Part shown: piece after piece, positions 16,501-24,464 of the stretch | Layout of the letters: every line of letters starts with the position of its first letter | Numbering within the stretch: the first letter of the stretch is position 1 | Source: a virus | Length of the DNA stretch: 27,172 nucleotides | Strand: one strand, 5' to 3' | Virus record (IMG/VR): IMGVR_UViG_3300013132_000213 | Span: 1 to 27,172 of that record | Translations under genes and position numbers: made by a program | Notes under the pieces: model-generated | Database searches by the model: none | The model's input: the letters and a program-made list of their open reading frames with translations, nothing else | Told to the model about the DNA's origin: nothing

Positions 16501-17345
16501 AAGATTTTAAATTTCTAAATAAATTTAACGTGAAACTTAATCTTAAAGACTTAATTAAGAAAAAAGTAGAGTTATTAAAACAAGATATGTTAGAGAGAAA
16601 TAATAGGATTACAACCAAAGCTTTAGAGTTAATAAAAATAATAGATCAAACTAATTTTATATATGACGCAAAAGACGGTTACATTAGAGATAATGGAGAA
16701 GTGTTTATTTTTGACATATCAGGAGGTACTGCGTCAATAACAACTTACAGTTCAGCATTTCAAGAACTACAATCAAATGTTGATTCTATAACATCTTCCG
16801 GAAATACATACCAAAGTAAATTAGATACATATAATTTATACACTAATGGTAACTATAAGTTTTCTAACGATTTTAATTTTGATGCAACTATAGAATATGA
16901 AGACACAGATATAGATATAGGTCCAGAAAACCGATTATTTACTTTATTTTATAAAGATATTGTTGAAGATTCTGAATTTGCTAAAAATTTTATTAAAACG
17001 TGTATTAATAATTCAGGTACTTTTGATAGAATCAAAGATGAAGATAAACCGGCTTGGGAATTTTTTATTAAAAATAATACTGATGAACTTAAAAATATAT
17101 ATACTAAATCAAAAGAAAAAACTAAAAAAGATTTAGACGACCTTAAAAATACAGATGAATATAAAACATTTAACACATCGAATGACACCTTTCAAAAATC
17201 TTTTAGGATTGATATTGAAAGAGTTATGGACTTCAAAAGACAAAACCCAACCAACCAAACTGATAAAGAAAATTATAAAAAACTTGCGCCACCACAAAAT
17301 TTACCTGGAGACAAGTTTAATTTCAAAAATAAATTTACTTACTAA
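10542..17345 (+). CDS. Giant multidomain baseplate/tail protein with N-terminal repeats
   Basis: A 2267-residue protein in the baseplate part of the tail module. Residues about 55-612 are a degenerate repeat array (separate entry). Residues about 1149-1200 hold WFPPYDVTFDESISTDW and FLGRTEPIYTYTNTKRSGKI followed by VVDHP, a pattern I associate with tail-tube-like baseplate proteins. Residues about 1440-1600 include NVELSKRRISSFVQFME and a later ACRKVTI and may be an OmpA-like domain. A Lys/Glu/Thr/Pro-rich linker (about 1604-1646) separates this from a second tube-like block, FGAPPICVLRVGDFWHSKIV to INFNFIGGQGLEKPITQLQN (about 1744-1810), which recalls tube-initiator or baseplate cap proteins such as T4 gp48/gp54. 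The C-terminal 450 residues are Lys/Asn/Asp-rich and mostly helical. Together this suggests a fused cap, hub and envelope-contact protein. The frame is open throughout, with no sign of frameshift. Exact homology is uncertain. Confidence 0.7.
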   Translation: MESPLSFDATENFRKKLLSINLPPYKTKGGPSFNDKVAENEIILLNYSVTDTPSVEDIGEQQERILITKNQYGPEDISYGNTITINDDKNYKSPEGLYNLSKTINNQLERDSQNQETLLYIKNIYVPNSGGQDYGISRYDINNDLQKSNKNDIYDITDTFSNKLEQVGNQQEIILKDKNVYFPNGTDYGDTNYQINDDQIIDTTGFGNYTERGLDPIWVGNNKLSINSELLYYPNNTLKNKFRQPVWGGVEYDVNDDQEGLFGTPGNGLFFYNNTTQSQPVIESNLLSIYGNIEEAQLYTINIYKPTSLGLSQQFYGNVKWGVNDDEFNSLTTGFGEYDIRGNDLNWIYNNYVSTKGNQKEGEAYNINPYKPLGNGNNFYGVPRWGINSNFPIITSLGEGEYNVLAGDQNLIDGNTLSDDAGSRRFNQYTANQYKPQSNYGPTQYDVNDDLQGLRESIGEGEYDFPDTVGNYLQNKGTTERQTLFDKNEYRPENSQSQSEIVPFTLIPKPIQSKGNYELSDTDKNQLESKGIEERIDLNIINQYGPETINRVEAPNFNQQVKPNEGEYWFDDQKDSDLENKADTEQAKAYLNNKYVPENSYGNSELVEVENLPAILLNQPYSNETGVSPRTFVSSFYTPYSILIQEDPKGDSGKVSEDSTLMAIASKRLKREFAYRVTAELLQQTLGKLNFLDSSFTQPDGIASTQLSVKPNTDPFDVLGIATGKIPLIQRNWGISVPDLIIGKTLNFAAKLAGLYSPYSFIPGEYFDYPEQRFLTSVTDNPVSALFTKPLINSWNEITSLNIDTASELFLANTGSGTQKQLFTQLYYNKYVPDYRLNSFRDPNIFAPAPNFYIGKRKNFIKGLIKKNELPKIKDDFNQTKRAQVNVYGYSEWSKIYEGDLYEETRFGVETINDFDTGDLQGGFTWGTNYNTNEPQIGKKVGKKGQEYDDNNKNLKSPSFNDALKKNLSGKLEKTFTKGSILDYTQSIVEVANDINQNEKRLRHVGTAINQISKVFNDGYTEMTKGSRVLKWRTKNSVDKSKKSGGIPEGLEYCRVWTKDDPYSQIYNLQKTQGNIRKYDSSVFNNTYNLNIGPMRNSADGSSTNIFSKGVKKYMLSLENLAWRTSNRPGLKYEDLALCERGPNRGRIMWFPPYDVTFDESISTDWNSNAFLGRTEPIYTYTNTKRSGKIGFKIVVDHPCILDKLVQEELSKEQESNFTSILNSFFAGCLTYDPYELASRYQTFSLSDIQEVLEVKELNPQEFKQLVGESGIQSNNQPKEEVIKGGELEETEPKSTEEELISFQKNNPVFYFEHGKPSKRDCRLTEGGQSCETKRKATSAFTSYDVYYAQYLEQDYLISQNSTPQIYKPYFSSDNPWNNAIPKSVENLYIDRVKDLNGDTSSKMGVYPPTSPVSAVQNRKFVNFSLSEKQKPDFYEKYIDINENSLKEFFSYARQSYNTVNDFLIKVLDWLDDGNKIVWDFASSASAGNYNDAANVELSKRRISSFVQFMEKFQTQSKNGKFLRDFFKYDHDKAEADKNKQLSFNLSFKGFNDVTAQGKFSGVKCNLPFPRSDYRDTGTDYPESRFSLNGAACRKVTITNIQPIKKQEEKKETGEQQKSDPGNNTTKTTTEQPPKQEEIIKIIKPEPVYTGALKQNLKGKLVKKLLCECDYFEMLQKDSPLVFNGLKEKLKYFHPAFHAITPEGLNKRLVFLQQCMRPGDTIPTVVETGPGTTELLYKDAFNSAFGAPPICVLRVGDFWHSKIVIDSISLQYPKEGQWDINPEGIGLQPMIAEVSINFNFIGGQGLEKPITQLQNALSFNFYANTEMYDERSTPTEIIKGDYDKEAIEKLLNEVGINDNIQRDKKNQNDFGIPFGTVVSKSLDIPNNSIKGTINYKKNINDFAIKYKEYNQLITQELSSLRETYGFGALSLFNDSRKYSTGKIGSNTNSKMFGVSTKVESNLKKLEKDALKDVADDLNPILAGMDIEDFKFLNKFNVKLNLKDLIKKKVELLKQDMLERNNRITTKALELIKIIDQTNFIYDAKDGYIRDNGEVFIFDISGGTASITTYSSAFQELQSNVDSITSSGNTYQSKLDTYNLYTNGNYKFSNDFNFDATIEYEDTDIDIGPENRLFTLFYKDIVEDSEFAKNFIKTCINNSGTFDRIKDEDKPAWEFFIKNNTDELKNIYTKSKEKTKKDLDDLKNTDEYKTFNTSNDTFQKSFRIDIERVMDFKRQNPTNQTDKENYKKLAPPQNLPGDKFNFKNKFTY
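10704..12377 (+). repeat. Array of about ten degenerate 51-71 residue repeats in the giant baseplate protein
   Basis: A motif of the form K/N-N-x-Y-x-P recurs at Tyr72, 125, 181, 233, 304, 370, 434, 490, 544 and 595, with spacings of 53, 56, 52, 71, 66, 64, 56, 54 and 51 residues. Each copy is usually followed by a YG and then Y-x-[IV]-N-D-D (INDD, INND, INDD, VNDD, VNDD, VNDD in different copies), then a G-x-G-x-Y and an L-x-x-x-G-x-x-Q-E block. An eleventh motif-like copy (NKYVPDY) occurs later, near 13030. The copies have diverged at DNA level, so the array is old. Confidence 0.85.
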
Positions 17346-17367
17346 ATAAAAAAATTATATAATTAAT

Positions 17368-17685
17368 ATGGAATTTTATAATAGATACCAGCAGTTTTTA
17401 ATAGATGGAAAACAGACTATGGTTCCATTTGTTAGAATACCAACAAGACCATCCGATCAAAGATATATTTACAAAAAAAATCAAAGTAGATTAGATAAAA
17501 TAAGTTTTGAAAAATATGGTTCAGAGGCCTTTGTTTGGTTAATACTTTTGGCTAATCCACAATACGAGGGAATTGAATCTAATATACCATCAGATACTAT
17601 TTTAGTAATACCATTTCCTTTAGTTGCAGCAATTCAAGATTATAAATCAGCATTAGAAACACACTTCTTCTATTATGGCAGATAA
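17368..17685 (+). CDS. gp53/LysM-like baseplate wedge protein
   Basis: A 105-residue protein lying between the two giant baseplate genes and overlapping the start of the second by 11 bases. The stretch RYIYKKNQSRLDKISFEKYG, then AFVWLILLANPQYEGIESNI and PSDTILVIPFPL (about residues 32-84), has the helix-helix order of LysM-type domains with the 'D.is...YG....W.lI...Np' pattern that is also found in baseplate wedge protein gp53 of T4. T4 gp53 is longer (196 residues); this protein is essentially the domain alone. In phage baseplates such domains join wedges or bind a hub protein. In other settings LysM binds peptidoglycan. The overlap suggests that this gene and the next are translated together. 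No Shine-Dalgarno site is present. I am fairly confident of the fold and less so of the exact baseplate position. Confidence 0.72.
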   Translation: MEFYNRYQQFLIDGKQTMVPFVRIPTRPSDQRYIYKKNQSRLDKISFEKYGSEAFVWLILLANPQYEGIESNIPSDTILVIPFPLVAAIQDYKSALETHFFYYGR

Positions 17686-20600
17686 GTTTAGTAGTGAAGA
17701 CATTTATGTTGAAACGGGTTATGATAACATAATCTTAATAGACCCAAATAGAATAAATTCTAAAACAAATCCAGATGGGGATGCTAGATTGGTTCAGCAT
17801 GAAAATTTAGTTTACTATGCTAATTTAGAAACTAAAGTCATACCAAGAACAAAATTAGCAATTGGAGAGGCAGTGGATAGTCCTGTAATAAACACAACTA
17901 TAGCTAGTTTAGGTAGTGGAGACGAGGATTTAAATTTAAACTTTTTAAGACCAAAAGGAAAAGAATCTTTTGATACTAGTTGGTCAGATCAAATAACCGG
18001 TAAAGGTTCTAAAGAAGGAAAATCATTAAATCAAACTAGTGAATATGCGGTTACAAATAATGGTAAAACACAATTTAGAAGAAAAGTATTAAATTACGAA
18101 GATACTCAAATGCTTGGTATAAAATCTATAAATGTTACTATCACTCCTGCCGGTACACCAAAAGTAAATATGACTTTAGTTGATATTCAAGGAAGAAGTT
18201 TGTTTGAACAAGGGGATAATTCAATGTATTCTGTTTTTTTTAATTTACCATATCCCGCATTTTACTTAACACTAAAAGGTTATTATGGAAAGGCAATAAG
18301 ATTACAACTTATGTTAAGATCTTTTAATGCTAAATTTTCACCTGACAGTGGTAATTTTGAAATAGACATAGAATTAATCGGTAGATTAAATGCGTTATTA
18401 TTTGATACAGTTTTAGGATATGCTAGAAATTCACCTAAGATGACACCAATGTATGTAAACAAAACAATCAATCAAGGTAATGGGTCAACAACAACAACAC
18501 AAACAACACAATACTTGGGTAGACAGAAATTAGAAGAAGTTTATAAACAATATAAAAGTAAAAAATTAATAGCTCAAGATTTTGATGAAATAGATTTACA
18601 AGAGTTTATAAACAGACTTGAAAATTATGAAAAAAACGCACTAGAAAGATCTCAAAAAGCGGACTTTAAAATTATAAACCATATTGCTGATTTTGATGAC
18701 AATCTAAAAAACTTAGAATCGGTTATTTATACAAACAGTAAAAGTAAATTTTTAGACATAACAAAACCATATGTTTTAAAAAATGAAAATAATATATATT
18801 ACTTCTTTAAACCCTCTATAAATAAATCCGATAGAGATCTAAGAATAAAAAACATCAAATCTGCTTTTAAAAATTATTTAGAAAAATTAAAATTGAATCC
18901 TGCATTTGGGCAAACTGCTTTTTTTGAAGTAGTACAAAATGACGGTAAGAAAATAAATTTCGGAATTAAAATAGATCCATTCAACTATAATGAAAACACA
19001 GGATTTGACAGTATCAATAAAAAAATAAACGTAGATACAGATTTTACACCAAAAATTGATTGGATTCAAACATTTAGATATAGATTTTCTAGAGATCCTG
19101 TTGACAATAATGAACTTATTAATTTTGAAAACACAGAAAAAGGCGCACTTTCAATAAGTTCCAAAGTTTGGGACGGTATAAATTTGAAAACAGTTCCAGT
19201 AGATCTTTTTAATTTTGGTGAACCAGTTGATAAGTCAAATATTTATTCTCCTAATAGTTTTTTGGATATCATTCAAAAAAAGAAAAAAATACTAAATGAT
19301 CAAAAAATAGTTATAGAGGAAAATTTATCATCTATTTTAGGTGGTTTAATTACTGATAAAAATAATTTAGGGTTTGAACCAACAATAAGAAATGTTTTCT
19401 GTGTGATTTTAGCGGGTATCGATGCGTTTTTAAAACTTATGGATGATGTACATGAAAAGGCTTGGGCACAAAGAAAAAATAAAAAAAGGTTAGATTTAAT
19501 AGTTAATAATAAACAGGGACCTGATTATAATAAATCTGTAGAACTTAGTTCTGGCGTTTTAAATAACGAATCAATTGTCTATCCTTGGCCACTATATTAC
19601 GAAAGAAAAACAGATAAAAATAATAGAGAATTATACGAAATAAGATATCCGGGCGAAGTAACCTCGGTTCAAAATAACCCAACAGTATGGCCTGAAGTTC
19701 AATTTACCGAACAATATATAGAAGCATCTAAACAAACTTTTTCTCCGGCACCTACAAACAAATACAATAACCCAACAAATCAAATAAAGTTTGCAACATT
19801 CAACGCTTTGGAATTCCCATTCAAGTATGTACCATATAGTAACTTAGGTCCTTCTAGTTTTGTTTATGAATTATTTGAAAGATGTTTTTTAAATACCAAT
19901 TACACTAAACTAATTAGAAATAATAAAATACCAGGTTTGGCCGAAGTTATAGGTGAGTTTGAGGCTGAAAACGCGTTAGATGAAGTTTTAACGGACTCCA
20001 CATTATCAAATATATTTTTAAACCAAGTAACCGATTATGATAAGCTAATTAATGAAATGCAAAGTCAAAGTGTTAGTTTGTTTAAAACATATAAAATAAA
20101 TAAGTTTGTTACAAATTATATTAATAATGAAATAGGAATAGATAATTCCGTTTACAGTGTTGATACTATTGCCGCAACATCTAAAACATCTACCGGCAGT
20201 TTAGAAACGTCAAAGAAAATACAGGATTATTTAAAAACAACGGCCTCTAACAAAACATCATTTTTAGACACTTACCCATTCACCAACCTAAATTGGTTAA
20301 AAAACAATTTAAGTAACGGATCATCAATTTCAAGCATAGAAGATGCTAATCAGACTATTAGTAGTTTTGATTTTGACACCCAAAAAAAAATAATTTCTAG
20401 ACTAACTCAAAGCGGACCAAATAAAATAACAATGTTATCATCTAAAGATGCGTATTTTAATAGTTCACAATTAGTATTAGCAAATCAATCAAGTACTTCT
20501 AAATACTCTATTTTAAGTAGAAATGATTTAAAAAGTTATTATTCAGATAGGACAAATTATTTAACAAATAAGTCTAAATATTTGTATTTTACTGAAATGC

Positions 20601-23600
20601 CTGTAAATTACAAATCTACATATAATGGAAAAGTTTTGGCCACAAAACAGACAACATCTATTTTTAATACGCCATATTTTTATAACGCACTACAAGTAGG
20701 GGTTCAAAAATATAAAACAGGTACGGATAAAAATCCTTATGTTGCGCTTGGTTATCTTTATGTTAATTCATTACCTCTTATAACAACTAGAGATAAACTT
20801 AAAAAAATAAATTCAGACGGTGTTTCATTGACAGATACCGATTATTTATATGCCACACTTAATAAATTTTCAGCAATACATCAAGTACCGTTTAGTTGGA
20901 TACTAAAATACGGATCAATATGGCATAGATATAAAAAATGGGTAGACTCTAATTACAGTCAAGATATATTAGATAATGTATGGACTGATTTTGATTACGC
21001 AAAAAATTATGATCCAGTCAGTAATAATATATCACACACATATAATTTAAAGGATCAAGACAATAAACCTTTATCTATAAAACTACAAAATTCAACAACA
21101 CAAACAATAAATAACTTACAAATCCAAAATGACTCAATTAATTTGGGAATCTACCCAAAACTAATTAATGATTTTCATTATTTTTTTACATCTAAAGACT
21201 TATTTACATCTTACGGAACAAACGATATTAGTGGAGTATGTCAAACAAAAAAAATAAAAATAGCAAAAAATAATGAATCCTCCTTTGAACTACCTATAAA
21301 TGGAGATACTACAGAACCAAATAGACAGATAAATCTACAAAATTTTTTCACATATATGGATGTTGAAGGTAATTTAGATTTTAACGTAGGTAGTAAATAT
21401 TTGTTATTTCCATCTGCTGGAGGAATAAATATAAATCAATCCGTTTTAGAATGTTACTCAGATACTAAAAACAAAAATGAAGAATTGTTGAATAATAAAA
21501 AAATGTTCAACGGGTCAGTAAGAGGTGCGTGGTTTTCATCTAATTTTGGTTATTTTGATTCTTCATCGTTAACAATACCAAAACCTAACGAGTATGTAAA
21601 AGTGCTTAATGAAACATTAAACAATGGAAATGCTACACCATCATTTGGTAATGATACAAATCAAAAATATATGAATATAGAAGAAATATTTTCTATATTT
21701 ACTCCTGAATTACTAGACGAATTTGAAAAATACTTTTTAGATTTTTGTAACCCAACATCAACAACTATTGTATTAAAAGAAGAGGACATTAGTACCGGTA
21801 ATAAAAATACAGAGCAAAAATCATTATTATCACAACTTAAAAATATATTTTTTGTTGATAAAAATAACATATCAACATTCCCCGATCAAGACTCAACGGG
21901 TAAAAGTTTATTAGAAAATCAGATTAAAAATTTTGTTTCCGGTATATCTAATTTTTTGGATTTTGAATGTATCTTAAAAATGGGAAATCCAGGGAACTTT
22001 AATAGATTAAATTTTTCAGATTTTACAAATGACCCCAATTTTGTTGAAGCTAATTCCAAAATAAATTACGATACGTATTCTAGTGATAAAAATTTACCGA
22101 CAGACATACTTAGGACAGTATCAATTTCAAATTATCCGGCCGAATGGAGAACTTTGTACAAGTATGTAGGTGACTCAACTATAACCTCTCTAGGTATAGA
22201 TTCAACACAATCATATGTGTATGACTTCTTTAAAGATTTTGATATAAAATTTACACAAAATAATATAAAAAACTTATCAAAATTATTAAAAATATATGTA
22301 ACAAAAAAATCTGATAACTCATCATATAATACTGTAAATTTTAAGAGTGATTTAGTTAGTTATTTAAAAGAGGTAAGTGGTGAAACAAAAACTAGTGTTA
22401 ATTCTGCACTATCTTATTTAAATTCTAAATTAAAAAATAATAGTACAAATAGTAGTTTACCCAAAACTCCAAACACCACTTACGGAAATGTTTTAAAGTT
22501 AGAAACCTATACTGTTTTAAAAAATTTTAACGATAAATGGGTTGCTGGGAGTGATTTTAAAAATAAATTACTTTTCGAAGATTTTTTATTTCACGACAGA
22601 GCAAACGTAGATATTGGTGATGAGTACACTGTTGATATTACTAAAGTTTTAGGTTTTATAAAAAATAACGACTCAAAATCTATTATGGACGTATTAAGTA
22701 ATATTTTAACTGATAATAATTTTATTTTTTTCGCCCTCCCATCATACATTAATTTTTATGGAATACAAAGCGCGGTTATTAAAAACCAAACAATACCTGT
22801 TGAGATTCCTAATTCTATGTTTGCTACATATCTTAATGTCGATTATTTGAATTCTAAACCTAAATTTTTATGTATATATGTTGGTAAACAATCTGAGTAT
22901 TTACAAACTACCGACACTACATTTTCTAAATTTGGTGACGATTCATTTGATATGAGAAACCAATCAACTAATCCTTTAAGAGTACCTGCCAGTAGTATTG
23001 ATTATGATAAATCTAGTCCGGTTGTAGGATTCAATGTTGATTTTGGAATATTAAATCAAAACATCTTCAAAGATGTTACTTTAGACATGTCAGAGAAAAA
23101 AAATACCGCAGAAACTTTTGCGGTTAACGAACAAATGGGAAAGGCGGGTGCTGGTGATAGTGTTGCACAACAATCCGTATCTTTATATAGTATATATAAA
23201 AGTAGATCCTACACATGTGATGTTAAATCAATGGGTTGTGCAGTTATACAACCAACCATGTATTTTAATTTAAGACACGTACCTTTATTTAGGGGACCTT
23301 ACTGGATATCTGAGGTTAAACACACTATATCTGAAAGAGGTTTTGATACAAATTTTAAAGGTATTAGAATGCCATTGTTTTCTTTACCAAAACCTGAAAG
23401 TTTTTTAATGGGAGTAAATAAAATTTTTGTAGAAAAATGGAAAAAAGACATATTAAAAACAAGAGTACCAACGGAAGTTGAGTCCGTTACTAAATTTGAG
23501 TCAAAAATAAGTACTGCCCCTAATCCCGCAACAAATGGGGGGTGTATTGATGCTACACTATATAAAACCATAGAATTTATAACGGAAGAAAGAAAAACAA

Positions 23601-24199
23601 ATTCAGAAAAAGAACTTTACGATGCTATAACGGCAAATACTACTAACAACGTATTTAGGTCTTATTTATATGGTTTAGTTTTTACAGACACAACAAATAC
23701 AATAACGACTAATGATATAACATCTAGTAATTATAATATCTTTGGGATTGTAAATACTGGAGACACGGGTCAACTTATAAATTTTTTAGAAAAACAAACT
23801 TGTAAAGTAATAGATGGAGTGGACAAACCCATACCAACATTTACGGATATTAATAAACCTGTTAAATATTTAGTAGAAAAAGACCAACCAGCGGTAGTGC
23901 CTATAGCAACAAATTTATATAACATAAACACCGCTTCATTATGTCAGAATGATACGGATCTTTCAGGTATTACTGCAACGACAGATGTTAAAGTTTTAAG
24001 ATTAGCATGTTCTTTGGCTCAGATTAAATTTATTTTGAATGATACTGATTTACCTAATAATACTCCTGTATCTGAAATTTATGACAAAGTTAAACAACAA
24101 AGAATAAATGGTTTAATATATGGTGAATTATATTTAAGTATTGTAAGTGCTTTTGTTAGATCAATAGATATTTTTGATGCTGAATCCACATTTCCATAA
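17675..24199 (+). CDS. Giant baseplate hub-like protein
   Basis: A 2174-residue protein that starts inside the end of the gp53-like gene. Two regions look like tail hub domains. Near the N-terminus (about residues 146-260) there is GIKSINVTITPAGTPKVNM, FNLPYPAFYLTLKGYYGKAI and SGNFEIDIELIGRLNALLFD, reminiscent of gp27/gpD-type hub barrels. Near the C-terminus (about 1775-1905) are VGFNVDFGILNQNIFKDVTL, SRSYTCDVKSMGCAVIQPTM, then FNLRHVPLFRGPYWISEVKH and a GFDTNFKGIRMPLFSLP block, again typical of hub proteins below the tube. The 1500 residues between are Asn/Ser/Lys-rich without recognised motifs and could hold adhesin, spike or wedge functions. The last 250 residues are Thr/Asp-rich. T4 gp27 has only 391 residues, so this is a hub greatly enlarged by insertion. 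I cannot see a lysozyme or peptidase signature. The function is inferred from these blocks and the location. Confidence 0.68.
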   Translation: MADKFSSEDIYVETGYDNIILIDPNRINSKTNPDGDARLVQHENLVYYANLETKVIPRTKLAIGEAVDSPVINTTIASLGSGDEDLNLNFLRPKGKESFDTSWSDQITGKGSKEGKSLNQTSEYAVTNNGKTQFRRKVLNYEDTQMLGIKSINVTITPAGTPKVNMTLVDIQGRSLFEQGDNSMYSVFFNLPYPAFYLTLKGYYGKAIRLQLMLRSFNAKFSPDSGNFEIDIELIGRLNALLFDTVLGYARNSPKMTPMYVNKTINQGNGSTTTTQTTQYLGRQKLEEVYKQYKSKKLIAQDFDEIDLQEFINRLENYEKNALERSQKADFKIINHIADFDDNLKNLESVIYTNSKSKFLDITKPYVLKNENNIYYFFKPSINKSDRDLRIKNIKSAFKNYLEKLKLNPAFGQTAFFEVVQNDGKKINFGIKIDPFNYNENTGFDSINKKINVDTDFTPKIDWIQTFRYRFSRDPVDNNELINFENTEKGALSISSKVWDGINLKTVPVDLFNFGEPVDKSNIYSPNSFLDIIQKKKKILNDQKIVIEENLSSILGGLITDKNNLGFEPTIRNVFCVILAGIDAFLKLMDDVHEKAWAQRKNKKRLDLIVNNKQGPDYNKSVELSSGVLNNESIVYPWPLYYERKTDKNNRELYEIRYPGEVTSVQNNPTVWPEVQFTEQYIEASKQTFSPAPTNKYNNPTNQIKFATFNALEFPFKYVPYSNLGPSSFVYELFERCFLNTNYTKLIRNNKIPGLAEVIGEFEAENALDEVLTDSTLSNIFLNQVTDYDKLINEMQSQSVSLFKTYKINKFVTNYINNEIGIDNSVYSVDTIAATSKTSTGSLETSKKIQDYLKTTASNKTSFLDTYPFTNLNWLKNNLSNGSSISSIEDANQTISSFDFDTQKKIISRLTQSGPNKITMLSSKDAYFNSSQLVLANQSSTSKYSILSRNDLKSYYSDRTNYLTNKSKYLYFTEMPVNYKSTYNGKVLATKQTTSIFNTPYFYNALQVGVQKYKTGTDKNPYVALGYLYVNSLPLITTRDKLKKINSDGVSLTDTDYLYATLNKFSAIHQVPFSWILKYGSIWHRYKKWVDSNYSQDILDNVWTDFDYAKNYDPVSNNISHTYNLKDQDNKPLSIKLQNSTTQTINNLQIQNDSINLGIYPKLINDFHYFFTSKDLFTSYGTNDISGVCQTKKIKIAKNNESSFELPINGDTTEPNRQINLQNFFTYMDVEGNLDFNVGSKYLLFPSAGGININQSVLECYSDTKNKNEELLNNKKMFNGSVRGAWFSSNFGYFDSSSLTIPKPNEYVKVLNETLNNGNATPSFGNDTNQKYMNIEEIFSIFTPELLDEFEKYFLDFCNPTSTTIVLKEEDISTGNKNTEQKSLLSQLKNIFFVDKNNISTFPDQDSTGKSLLENQIKNFVSGISNFLDFECILKMGNPGNFNRLNFSDFTNDPNFVEANSKINYDTYSSDKNLPTDILRTVSISNYPAEWRTLYKYVGDSTITSLGIDSTQSYVYDFFKDFDIKFTQNNIKNLSKLLKIYVTKKSDNSSYNTVNFKSDLVSYLKEVSGETKTSVNSALSYLNSKLKNNSTNSSLPKTPNTTYGNVLKLETYTVLKNFNDKWVAGSDFKNKLLFEDFLFHDRANVDIGDEYTVDITKVLGFIKNNDSKSIMDVLSNILTDNNFIFFALPSYINFYGIQSAVIKNQTIPVEIPNSMFATYLNVDYLNSKPKFLCIYVGKQSEYLQTTDTTFSKFGDDSFDMRNQSTNPLRVPASSIDYDKSSPVVGFNVDFGILNQNIFKDVTLDMSEKKNTAETFAVNEQMGKAGAGDSVAQQSVSLYSIYKSRSYTCDVKSMGCAVIQPTMYFNLRHVPLFRGPYWISEVKHTISERGFDTNFKGIRMPLFSLPKPESFLMGVNKIFVEKWKKDILKTRVPTEVESVTKFESKISTAPNPATNGGCIDATLYKTIEFITEERKTNSEKELYDAITANTTNNVFRSYLYGLVFTDTTNTITTNDITSSNYNIFGIVNTGDTGQLINFLEKQTCKVIDGVDKPIPTFTDINKPVKYLVEKDQPAVVPIATNLYNINTASLCQNDTDLSGITATTDVKVLRLACSLAQIKFILNDTDLPNNTPVSEIYDKVKQQRINGLIYGELYLSIVSAFVRSIDIFDAESTFP

Positions 24200-24202
24200 A
24201 TG

Positions 24203-24227
24203 AATATATTTATATATAAAATATATT
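24203..24227. repeat. Inverted repeat overlapping the leader of the small gene at 24228
   Basis: AATATATTT (24203-24211) and AAATATATT (24219-24227) are a perfect 9-bp inverted repeat separated by 7 bases. The right arm touches the start codon at 24228. In RNA this could form an A-U hairpin that limits ribosome access; in DNA it could be an operator. In such AT-rich sequence it may also be chance. Confidence 0.35.
24207..24216 (+). promoter_or_regulatory. TATTTATATA element upstream of the small gene at 24228
   Basis: TATTTATATA ends 11 bases before the ATG at 24228, repeating the spacing at 5615 and 8392. It lies inside the inverted repeat of the same region. Confidence 0.35.
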
Positions 24228-24452
24228 ATGAACGTAAAAAATTTATTAGATGATTACTTGAAAAAAGATACAAGAATCACAGAGAAACAAATTGATAATG
24301 ATCATAAACAAGTTTGTGATTTAGATAGCGGTGAATGTTATACGGTTAGAATGAAAGACGGTTTAATAGAAAGGTTTGACAATACTGTAAAATTAAACAG
24401 AACCTTGAAAGTAGAAACACCAACAGGAAATAAAACATTATTGAATGGTTAA
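24228..24452 (+). CDS. Small unknown protein
   Basis: A 74-residue protein between the hub gene and the Ala/Pro-repeat gene. The first part, MNVKNLLDDYLKKDTRITEK, is helical and charged. A Cys pair in VCDLDSGECYTVRMKDG (about residues 29-45) sits in a probable beta hairpin, and a second beta unit follows (NRTLKVETPTGNKTLLNG). The two cysteines six residues apart could form a disulphide or hold a metal with a partner. I do not recognise the family. The short spacing (12 bases) to the next gene and the upstream promoter-like element suggest a two-gene transcript ending at the terminator near 25209. The phrase ITEKQ also occurs in the small product of 5615. Confidence 0.7.
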   Translation: MNVKNLLDDYLKKDTRITEKQIDNDHKQVCDLDSGECYTVRMKDGLIERFDNTVKLNRTLKVETPTGNKTLLNG

Positions 24453-24464
24453 TAAAAAAATGAT

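Noticed and set aside
16283-16618. 111-codon minus-strand frame inside the giant baseplate gene
   Set aside because: Ser/Leu/Phe-rich complement of Lys/Glu/Asn-rich sense codons, typical of a shadow frame.
17155-17349. 64-codon plus-strand frame at the end of the giant baseplate gene
   Set aside because: Lies in another frame almost wholly within the baseplate gene and has no upstream element; unlike the 8183 frame it does not extend beyond the host gene with conserved-looking sequence.
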